A DNA stretch of 64,000 bases, from NCBI GenBank assembly GCA_900318265.1, contig ONKA01000006.1, positions 62,001 to 126,000 on the forward strand, given 5' to 3'. The DNA is from an uncultured Bacteroidales bacterium (lineage in GTDB: Bacteria > Bacteroidota > Bacteroidia > Bacteroidales > F082). The notes beneath the pieces are model-generated. The model saw nothing but the letters and a program-made list of their open reading frames with translations. It had not been told where the DNA came from and did no database searches. Positions 58,130-64,000 of this stretch are shown one piece after another (position 1 is the stretch's first letter; the number at the start of each line of letters is the position of its first letter). The position numbers were made by a program, and so were the translations under genes.

Positions 58130-59361
58130 AGTTCTAACTCCTTCGGGTAGCAAATGAAATGCTTCACCACGGGCTGCGAAAGCACCGAAATGTTCAGTTG
58201 GTCGGAAGCTTCGCTGATGTCCTTCAACGTACCGTCTTTATAAAGAATGTTGATGGCCGACTTTTTGGGATGGTAAGCGTGGTTCGACGAAATGCCTTGT
58301 AGCAGCGCAAAATCCGCATCCTCTTTTGTCCAGCCGTAGTATTTGGCAATCTTATTCCGTATGGTCTCGATATAGTTCGGGTCGAATGCTTCCTCGCGCA
58401 TTTCAATCTTGAATAAATGCCTGTCGGTCAGGCGTCTGCAGAGTTCGGAAAGCACACGGTCTTCATCGTCGCACCAAGCTTTTACGGCGGTCATCACGTC
58501 GTAGTCGTCAAGCTGGCAGAATTTGTCCAAAACGTATTCGGGGTCATCGTTTTCGAAAGGATTATGGTTCTTGAGGAAGAACGATAGCGCGGGGGTGGCA
58601 AATAAGTCGCGCTCCTGGCTGAGCATCTTGGCGCGTTTCAGGATGTTGCGCAGCATATACTCGGCGCTCAGCACGGCCTTGTGCATATACACCTGCCAAT
58701 ACATGATGCGTCGCGCCACAATGAAGCTCTCCACGGAATAGATGCCCTTGGCCTCAATGGCCAACTCATTGCCGACGACTTCCATCATCTCCAAGAGACG
58801 CTCTGCATTCACGCTACCTTCAGCCACGCCTGTGAAGAAGCTGTCGCGCTTGAGATAGTCGATGCGGTCGACATCCAACTGGCTGGAAATGAGTTTTGTA
58901 AGAAATCCTTTCTTATATTCTCCTTTGAACATTTCGATGGCCATATCCAAACGTCCGTTGTGGATTTTGTTGAACTTCTGCATCACCTTCAACGAGAGTT
59001 CCTCGTGCGTAACACCTTGTACGATGCTGTTTTCCAAGGTGTGCGAGAAGGGCCCGTGACCGCTATCGTGGAGCAGGATGGCCAGCGAGGCGGCCTCTAG
59101 TTCCTTTTCGCTGATGTCGTATCCCTTGCCGCGTAGCATTTGTATGGCACGCCGCATGAGGTGCATGGTGCCTAGGCTGTGGGCGAAGCGGGTGTGGTTG
59201 GCACCAGGATAGACCAAATTGGTCATGCTGACCTGCTTGATTCGCCTAAGGCGTTGGAAATAAGGGTGTTCTATGATGTCGAAATGCAGTTCATCGGGGA
59301 TGCTGACGAAGCCATAGATGGGGTCGTTGAAGATTTTCTTTTTGTTGGATGCGCTTGCCAT
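58126..59361 (-). CDS. HD domain metal-dependent phosphohydrolase
   Basis: A 411-residue HD-domain protein of the dGTPase-like group (SamHD1-related). The HD motif is LLHDSGHGPFSHTLE near residue 90, preceded by ANHTRFAHSLGTMHLM (the first metal His) and followed by SSQLDVDRIDYLKRDSFFTG (Asp ligand). It is probably a nucleotide phosphohydrolase. In many Bacteroidota this gene sits before lpxD; here it is more than 12 kb away, with its own promoter. Confidence 0.88.
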   Translation of the reverse strand: MASASNKKKIFNDPIYGFVSIPDELHFDIIEHPYFQRLRRIKQVSMTNLVYPGANHTRFAHSLGTMHLMRRAIQMLRGKGYDISEKELEAASLAILLHDSGHGPFSHTLENSIVQGVTHEELSLKVMQKFNKIHNGRLDMAIEMFKGEYKKGFLTKLISSQLDVDRIDYLKRDSFFTGVAEGSVNAERLLEMMEVVGNELAIEAKGIYSVESFIVARRIMYWQVYMHKAVLSAEYMLRNILKRAKMLSQERDLFATPALSFFLKNHNPFENDDPEYVLDKFCQLDDYDVMTAVKAWCDDEDRVLSELCRRLTDRHLFKIEMREEAFDPNYIETIRNKIAKYYGWTKEDADFALLQGISSNHAYHPKKSAINILYKDGTLKDISEASDQLNISVLSQPVVKHFICYPKELEL

Positions 59362-59379
59362 GTGCCGCTAATTTTGCCG

Positions 59380-59387
59380 CAAAGGTA
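59380..59387 (-). promoter_or_regulatory. -7 element TACCTTTG (minus strand) for the HD gene
   Basis: Reads TACCTTTGCGGC on the minus strand, 18 bases upstream of the HD start. Confidence 0.6.
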
Positions 59388-59407
59388 ATGCTTTTTTCGT
59401 TTAATCA

Positions 59408-59474
59408 GCTTTCAGAAAGCATGTCATTCCTGCGCGGGATAGAGGGAAGGCTGGAATCTATGCTTTCTGAAAGC
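59408..59474. repeat. Bulged palindromic element, intergenic copy
   Basis: Outer arms GCTTTCAGAAAGCAT and ATGCTTTCTGAAAGC are exact complements (15 bp). Inside them GTC faces CT as an unpaired bulge, then ATTCC/GGAAT pairs again. The same bulged core in the other orientation (AT-AG-ATTCC...GGAAT-GAC-AT) occurs inside aroB and aroA. Confidence 0.85.
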
Positions 59475-59511
59475 GTTCCTAAAAAAGTTCATCCCCTTAA
59501 AACAAAATGTC

Positions 59512-59519
59512 TATTTTTG
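59512..59519 (+). promoter_or_regulatory. -7 element TATTTTTG for porX
   Basis: TATTTTTGCG 27 bases before porX. Confidence 0.6.
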
Positions 59520-59546
59520 CGTTTCCTCCATATAAACATTTAAACT

Positions 59547-61100
59547 ATGGACAAAACCACAATCCTTTGGGCTGACGACGAGATTGATCTGTTGAAGCCC
59601 CATATCATGTTTTTGGAACAAAAAGGCTATGAGGTAGTTACGGCCAACAACGGTTCCGATGCCATCGACCTCGTGCGCCAACGCCATTTCGATATTGTAT
59701 TTCTTGACGAGCAGATGCCAGGTATCTCGGGCATCGAGGCTCTCGAAGTCATTAAAAGAGAGTATCCCAACCTCCCCGTGGTGATGATCACCAAGAGCGA
59801 GGAGGAACGCATTATGGAGGATGCAATCGGCTCAAATATAGCGGATTACCTTATCAAACCCGTCAACCCAAACCAAATCTTGCTTTCGCTGAAACGCAAC
59901 CTTGAGAACAAAAAACTCCGCGACGAGAAGTCGACGATGAGCTACCAACAGGAGTTCCGCAAAATCAGCATGGACCTCAACAATAACCTCAACTTCGACG
60001 AGTGGGTTGACCTATATAAGAACCTGGTGCGCTGGGAGTTGGAACTACAGAAATCCACCGACGAGGGCATCAAAGGCATCCTCGCCGACCAAAAACAAGA
60101 GGCCAACACGCAGTTCACTCGTTACATCGAACGCAATTATGTGGACTGGATCCAAGGAAAATCCGAAAAACCCGTGATGTCGCATACCGTGGTGCGCGAC
60201 AAGGTGATTCCCCGCCTTGATGAAAGCGACAAACCGCTCTTCCTCATCGTCATCGACAACCTGCGCTACGACCAGTGGAAGGCCATCCAACCGCTGATTG
60301 AGACTTATTTCCGCGTGGAGGCCGACGACATCTATTACAGCATCCTGCCTACGACTACACAATATGCACGCAATTCTCTTTTTGCCGGACTGATGCCCCT
60401 TGAAATCCGCCGCCGCTACCCGAAATGGTGGGTCGATGAGGAGGACGAAGGCACCAAGAACCAATACGAAGGCGAACTTTTGGGCGAGCAGTTGAAGCGC
60501 TTCGGAAAGAACATCAAGTACTCTTATAATAAGGTGTTGAATCTGCAGGCGGGCAAGAAACTCTTCGAGCAGATGGCCAACCTGATGCCTAACAAGTTGA
60601 ATGTCATCGTCTACAACTTCGTTGACATGCTCTCGCACGCCCGCACAGAGATGGAAATCATCCGTGAATTGGCCGACGACGAGGAGGCCTACCGCTCGCT
60701 GATGTACTCATGGTTCGAGCACTCCAGCCTCTTCGATATGATGCGCTTCATCGCCGAGAAGGGCTGTGACATGATCATCACCACCGACCACGGCTCCACA
60801 TACGTCGAAAAGCCCGTCCGCATCCTTGGCGACCGTGAGGTGAACACCAACTTGCGTTACAAGTATGGCAAGAACTTGAAATACAACCCGAAGGAAGTCT
60901 TTGAGGTGAAAGACCCAGAGAAGATTTTCTTGCCGAAAGTCAACCTTAGCACGACCTACGTTTTTGCTGGCGAGAGCGACTTTTTCGCTTACCCGAACAA
61001 CTACAACTATTATGTGAGTTATTACCGCAACACCTTCCAACACGGCGGCATCTCCATGAGTGAAATGCTGATCCCGGTGACGCATCTCACGGCGAAGTGA
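59547..61100 (+). CDS. porX: T9SS regulator PorX (response regulator with PglZ domain)
   Basis: A 517-residue PorX, partner of the sensor kinase PorY in controlling type IX secretion genes. The receiver domain (residues 1-120) has ILWADDEIDLL and the phospho-Asp in DIVFLDEQMPG, with KPVNPNQI. A linker helix pair follows (to about 210), then the alkaline-phosphatase-like PglZ domain: PLFLIVIDNLRYDQWKAIQ, ILPTTTQYARNSLFAGLMP, YNFVDMLSHARTEM and IITTDHGSTYV, holding the metal-binding Asp and His residues. Studied PorX proteins hydrolyse cyclic or linear oligonucleotides. tsaE follows, as is usual. Confidence 0.94.
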   Translation: MDKTTILWADDEIDLLKPHIMFLEQKGYEVVTANNGSDAIDLVRQRHFDIVFLDEQMPGISGIEALEVIKREYPNLPVVMITKSEEERIMEDAIGSNIADYLIKPVNPNQILLSLKRNLENKKLRDEKSTMSYQQEFRKISMDLNNNLNFDEWVDLYKNLVRWELELQKSTDEGIKGILADQKQEANTQFTRYIERNYVDWIQGKSEKPVMSHTVVRDKVIPRLDESDKPLFLIVIDNLRYDQWKAIQPLIETYFRVEADDIYYSILPTTTQYARNSLFAGLMPLEIRRRYPKWWVDEEDEGTKNQYEGELLGEQLKRFGKNIKYSYNKVLNLQAGKKLFEQMANLMPNKLNVIVYNFVDMLSHARTEMEIIRELADDEEAYRSLMYSWFEHSSLFDMMRFIAEKGCDMIITTDHGSTYVEKPVRILGDREVNTNLRYKYGKNLKYNPKEVFEVKDPEKIFLPKVNLSTTYVFAGESDFFAYPNNYNYYVSYYRNTFQHGGISMSEMLIPVTHLTAK

Positions 61101-61371
61101 TGATTCTTTTTGTCACAAAACCCACAAAACTGTTAAAACATAGAAAATAGTAGGAAAGCCACGCCAACTGGCTGTCTTTCTGGCGGCAAGCGGTTGCGAG
61201 CATGGTGAGCAATAAGCACTCTGGGCTATGCGCAACTGCAAACAAAGTGATGCAGTATCTTGTTGTCGCTTCGCGTCATTGCGAGGAACGAAGCAATCTA
61301 GATAAAGATCTATATATCTGGATTGCTTCGTCGTTCCTCCTCGCAATGACGTAAAACGAATGGAAAATTAT
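61101..61371. other. Intergenic region mostly made of repeats
   Basis: About 270 bases with no credible gene. The first 160 bases hold mixed short inverted sequences such as GCCAACTGGC; the rest is the CATTGCGAGG hairpin at 61273-61351 followed by the tsaE promoter. Confidence 0.6.
61273..61351. repeat. Dispersed hairpin repeat, CATTGCGAGG type
   Basis: Arms GCGTCATTGCGAGGAACGAA...AATCTAG and GATTGCTTCGTCG...CTCGCAATGACG face each other across about 25 bases. Third copy, after 1296-1324 and 3833-3919. Confidence 0.88.
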
Positions 61372-61379
61372 TATCTTTG
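61372..61379 (+). promoter_or_regulatory. -7 element TATCTTTG for tsaE-aroB-aroA
   Basis: TATCTTTGCAGC 19 bases before the tsaE ATG chosen here. Confidence 0.65.
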
Positions 61380-61398
61380 CAGCGCAAATACCAATGAA

Positions 61399-61836
61399 AT
61401 GAATTCCAAAGAATTCCATATTACAGGCGTGGAGCAACTCTCGGAGGTTTCTGATTACTTGATTTCCATGCGAGGCGAAGCCGACATCATCGCTTTTTAT
61501 GGTGCAATGGGCGCGGGTAAGACCACACTCATCAAGAATCTATGCCACAAAATGGGTGTCACTGATGAGGTAAACAGCCCGACTTTCGCCATCGTGAATG
61601 AATACGTAACTGAGGAAGGAGAGCCGATTTATCATTTTGATTTCTATCGCATTAAGAAGTTGGAAGAGGCCTACGACATAGGCTATGAGAACTATTTCGA
61701 CAGCGGTAACCTCTGCCTCATCGAGTGGCCTGAGATGATTGAACCGCTTTTGCCCGAGAGGTACATCAGAGTTGATATTCAGCATGGCGAAACGGATGAC
61801 GAGCGGGTGATTCTTTGTCAAGTGGTTGAAGAATGA
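61399..61836 (+). CDS. tsaE: tRNA threonylcarbamoyladenosine synthesis ATPase TsaE
   Basis: A 145-residue TsaE, the ATPase that works with TsaB and TsaD to make t6A37 in tRNAs decoding ANN. ATG 61399 (MNSKEFHITGVEQL) fits the promoter; an ATG at 61360 lies upstream of the promoter element. Walker A is FYGAMGAGKTTLIKNL; the switch region has NSPTFAIVNEYV, and HFDFYRI with the LIEWPE motif close the fold. Its stop overlaps aroB by four bases. Confidence 0.93.
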   Translation: MNSKEFHITGVEQLSEVSDYLISMRGEADIIAFYGAMGAGKTTLIKNLCHKMGVTDEVNSPTFAIVNEYVTEEGEPIYHFDFYRIKKLEEAYDIGYENYFDSGNLCLIEWPEMIEPLLPERYIRVDIQHGETDDERVILCQVVEE

Positions 61837-62957
61837 GAAAAGTGATGGATATGAACCAAGCCTCAGAATGCATAGATTCCCGCCAACGCACTGGCCAACC
61901 TTGGAATGACATGCATCCTGAGGTTTTAGAAAGCATGTCATCCCTGCGGGGGGATGAGCGGGGCATGGGATCTATACTTTCTAAAGCCTCCCAAGTCTTC
62001 ATCCTCACCGATGAGAATGTGGCGCCCTTCTGGCTGCCTGAGGTGGCTCATTGGCTGCATTGTGATTCGGCAATTGATATTGTCATCAAGGCAGGTGAAC
62101 AACACAAAAACCTGCAAACCATCCAGTGCATTTGGAAAACCTTGATGAAGCATCACGCCGACCGCAACGCCTTGATGATCAACCTAGGTGGCGGGACTGT
62201 CACCGATTTGGGCGGATTCGCAGCATCAACTTACAAACGTGGTATCAGATTCATCAATGTACCGACCACTCTGCTTGGCATGATTGATGCGGCGATAGGA
62301 GGGAAGACGGGAATCGATTTCGGTGGTGCGAAAAATCAAATCGGAACCTTCGCCGAGGCTGAAGAAGTGGTTGTTGACCCTGTTTTTTTGGAGACTTTGC
62401 CTCAAAGGGAACTGCTTTCAGGCCTTTCTGAAATGCTGAAATATGGTTTCGTGGCCGATTCTAAGTTATTGGAAACTAGTCTAGAAAACTATCGGCAATT
62501 CATTGTTCGTGCTGGTGAAATCAAGCGTGAGATCGTTGCAAAAGATCCGACAGAAAATGGTCAGCGCAAGATATTGAACTTCGGCCATACTCTTGGTCAT
62601 GCCATCGAGAGCCATTGCCTGACGACGGATCATCCCTTGCTTCATGGTGAGGCGGTGGCATTGGGTATGGCAGGAGCCTTATGGCTATCCGTAAAACAAA
62701 GCGGCCTTGATGAACAAGTCTTGAAAGACTATGAGAAAAAGCTGCCGATATTATTATCGGAAGCGGATATTTCACTTTCGGAAGCCGATATAGAAGCGGT
62801 TTTAGGTTATCTTGCTCACGACAAGAAAAACAAAGGGGAGAAGCCGCAATTTGTGCTGCTTGAAGCCATCGGCAAACCCGTGCGGGATGTTACGGTAGAC
62901 TATGATACCATCAAAAGGTCACTTGAATACATGATAAATGAGTATGGGAAATGCTGA
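61833..62957 (+). CDS. aroB: 3-dehydroquinate synthase with repeat-derived N-terminal extension
   Basis: A 374-residue AroB (second shikimate step, DAHP to 3-dehydroquinate). Marks: INLGGGTVTDLGGFAASTYKRGI, NVPTTLLGMIDAAIGGKTGIDF, LSEMLKYG and the zinc His pair in FGHTLGHAIES and LLHGEAVALG. From ATG 61833, residues 11-53 are coded by two palindromic repeats (61861-61923 and 61920-61990) before the normal start of the fold, QVFILTDENVAP. An in-frame ATG at 61965 gives 330 residues and would leave the repeats untranslated, but the ATGA overlap with tsaE favours the longer form. LSEADI is duplicated near residue 310. Followed by aroA in overlap. Confidence 0.88.
   Translation: MRKVMDMNQASECIDSRQRTGQPWNDMHPEVLESMSSLRGDERGMGSILSKASQVFILTDENVAPFWLPEVAHWLHCDSAIDIVIKAGEQHKNLQTIQCIWKTLMKHHADRNALMINLGGGTVTDLGGFAASTYKRGIRFINVPTTLLGMIDAAIGGKTGIDFGGAKNQIGTFAEAEEVVVDPVFLETLPQRELLSGLSEMLKYGFVADSKLLETSLENYRQFIVRAGEIKREIVAKDPTENGQRKILNFGHTLGHAIESHCLTTDHPLLHGEAVALGMAGALWLSVKQSGLDEQVLKDYEKKLPILLSEADISLSEADIEAVLGYLAHDKKNKGEKPQFVLLEAIGKPVRDVTVDYDTIKRSLEYMINEYGKC
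61861..61990. repeat. Two overlapping bulged palindromic elements within aroB
   Basis: Element A (61861-61923): arms CCTCAGAATGCAT/ATGCATCCTGAGG (one mismatch), then AG facing GAC, then ATTCC/GGAAT. Element B (61920-61990), in opposite orientation: arms GAGGTTTTAGAAAGCAT/ATACTTTCTAAAGCCTC (two mismatches), GTC facing CT, then ATCCC/GGGAT. Both share the bulged core with 59408-59474 and 63223-63287, but the outer arms are unique to each site. Confidence 0.85.
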
Positions 62958-64000
62958 CCAGACCTCCTTGGCCTCATTGCGGGCATTGACCCGCAATCTC
63001 CCGAACAATGGAGACACCTCTTTGTGCTCGGGAGATGGCGGATGTTCCTCTGCCATGAGGACAAGAAGCGGGAGGGTGTTTCGTTTCGGTGAGGTTACTC
63101 TTCCCGCCAGCAAGAGCGAAAGCAACCGCGCCTTGATGATTGCAGCGTATGGAGGGTTTGCGCCTGATTTCCAGAATCTTTCAGATTCAAAGGATACTTT
63201 GGTTTTGAAAAAAGCGTTGAGCTGTTTGCCTTTTATAGATTCCCGCCAACGCACAAACCTATGCGGGAATGACATAAAAGGCAAACAACACACCATCGAC
63301 ATCGCCGATTGTGGCACAGCCGCGCGTTTCATGACCACCTATCTGGCTTGTCACGAAGGAGATTGGCTCCAGACAGGCACGGAACGCATGAAGCAACGCC
63401 CAATTCTGCCGCTTGTGAAGTCTTTGCGAGAATTAGGGGCTGATATTCAGTTTGTTGAAAAAGAAGGATGTCTGCCTTTGCGGATCAAAGGAAAACCGAT
63501 TTCGGGCGGGAAAGCCCAGATTGATATGCACCAAAGCAGTCAATTTGCATCGTCCTTGCTTTTGGCTGCTCCGATGTGGCCTAAAGGTCTTGAAATGGAC
63601 CTCGTTGGCGAACTTACTTCTTTGCCTTACCTCGAAATGACCTTGACCATGATGCGGCACTTCGGGGCAGAGGTGGAAAGAAATGGTAGAACAATTTCTG
63701 TCAATCCAAAACCTTATCAATCAAACAGTTTTGTGGTCAGTGGAGATTGGAGTGCTGCCTCGTATTGGTACGAAATGGCAGCGCTGAGTGAGGAGTGTGA
63801 GATAAGACTGCGGAGATTGTCTCTTTCGTCGCTTCAAGGTGATGTGGTCATCGTGGATTGGATGAAGCAATTGGGAGTTGGCACTTTTGTTGAAAATAAT
63901 GCCATTGTCCTGCGAAAAAACCCATTTGAGAAGCATCCTGTTTGTTTCGATTTTGCCGCGCATCCCGACCTGTATCCGACCATGGCAGCCACATGTGCCG
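62944..64000 (+). CDS. aroA: 5-enolpyruvylshikimate-3-phosphate synthase, 3' end outside window
   Basis: EPSP synthase, N-terminal 352 residues visible. ATG 62944 overlaps the aroB stop by 14 bases; ATG 63055 is an alternative, just before GRVFRFGEVTLPASKSESNRALM. Marks: PASKS, DCGTAARFMTTYLA, TERMKQRPILPLVKSLRELG, SSQFASSLLLAAPMW and LPYLEMTLTMMRHFG. Between the PASKS and GTAARF motifs there are about 20 extra residues (LPFIDSRQRTNLCGNDIKG) coded by a palindromic element (63223-63287). A second palindromic element of another type (62964-63068) covers the start region. The frame stays open, so the gene is likely functional. Not usually placed after aroB in this group. Confidence 0.88.
   Translation, partial: MGNADQTSLASLRALTRNLPNNGDTSLCSGDGGCSSAMRTRSGRVFRFGEVTLPASKSESNRALMIAAYGGFAPDFQNLSDSKDTLVLKKALSCLPFIDSRQRTNLCGNDIKGKQHTIDIADCGTAARFMTTYLACHEGDWLQTGTERMKQRPILPLVKSLRELGADIQFVEKEGCLPLRIKGKPISGGKAQIDMHQSSQFASSLLLAAPMWPKGLEMDLVGELTSLPYLEMTLTMMRHFGAEVERNGRTISVNPKPYQSNSFVVSGDWSAASYWYEMAALSEECEIRLRRLSLSSLQGDVVIVDWMKQLGVGTFVENNAIVLRKNPFEKHPVCFDFAAHPDLYPTMAATCA
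62964..63068. repeat. Compound palindromic element across the aroA start
   Basis: Outer arms CTCCTTGGCCTCAT and ATGAGGACAAGAAG are complementary with two mismatches. Inside are two smaller hairpins, ATTGCGGG/CCCGCAAT and TCTCCCGA/TCGGGAGA. It resembles the other elements in having site-specific outer arms but has a different core. Confidence 0.75.
63223..63287. repeat. Bulged palindromic element inside aroA
   Basis: Outer arms TGTTTGCCTTTTAT/ATAAAAGGCAAACA are exact complements (14 bp); AG faces GAC as a bulge; then ATTCCCGC/GCGGGAAT pairs. The inner part ATAGATTCCCGCCAACGCAC is identical over 20 bases to the one inside aroB (61872-61891), and both are read in the same frame as IDSRQRT. Confidence 0.92.

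Noticed and set aside
62944..63222. aroA as a frameshifted pseudogene
   Set aside because: The frame was followed from ATG 62944 to the window end without a stop, and all expected motifs are in one frame, so despite the inserts it looks intact as far as visible.

Overview
The window is chromosomal DNA of a Bacteroidota bacterium, most likely an unnamed member of the order Bacteroidales. The signs are promoters of the TAnnTTTG type, two cargo proteins with type IX secretion (T9SS) sorting tails, T9SS parts (PorX, a PorT-like barrel, a PorD-like protein), paired OmpH/Skp chaperones after bamA, a tmRNA tag ending in ENNYAFAA, and families such as DUF4835, DUF4254, DUF2490 and DUF4956. No prophage, plasmid, insertion sequence or CRISPR array is visible.

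Layout: 0-3 kb bamA end and two Skp-like chaperones. 3-6 kb an SDR and VOC pair divergent from an alpha-oxoamine synthase (possible sphingolipid chemistry). 6-10 kb MarR regulator, then a lipoprotein, a small secreted protein, a VTC-type polymerase domain, a DUF4956 membrane protein and a DUF2490 barrel. 10-20 kb InlB-repeat lipoprotein, alpha-2-macroglobulin and PBP1C. 20-22 kb a broken lipoprotein gene and a T9SS cargo protein. 22-26 kb kdsC, rsfS, ftsH, LUD protein. 26-33 kb guaB, a small unknown gene, three SurA/PPIase-type genes and moxR. 33-40 kb tmRNA, a sigma-54-type response regulator without its DNA-binding domain, an FGE-like secreted protein, a retropepsin, a LOG protein, tRNA-Gly, an SPFH/Tim44 zinc-ribbon pair, tRNA-Val and tRNA-Glu. 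40-45 kb porT-like gene, menG/ubiE, GT9, DUF4254, aspartate aminotransferase. 45-49 kb lpxD, lpxC (not fused to fabZ), lpxA. 49-56 kb recN, porD-like gene, rpoZ, bamD, a secreted M14 carboxypeptidase, dapA. 56-64 kb MBL hydrolase, thioesterase, HD hydrolase, porX, tsaE, aroB and aroA (cut by the window end).

Most genes serve the cell envelope: outer-membrane protein assembly (BamA, BamD, Skp-like, SurA-like), lipid A and Kdo (LpxA/C/D, KdsC), peptidoglycan and defence (PBP1C, alpha-2-macroglobulin), and T9SS export.

The most unusual signal is non-genic. The window carries several families of short dispersed repeats, many palindromic. One family has a conserved bulged core (AG facing GAC) inside arms that differ at every site yet remain self-complementary. 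Copies of it lie inside the reading frames of aroB and aroA, where they add extra residues, much like the Rickettsia palindromic elements but with site-specific arms.
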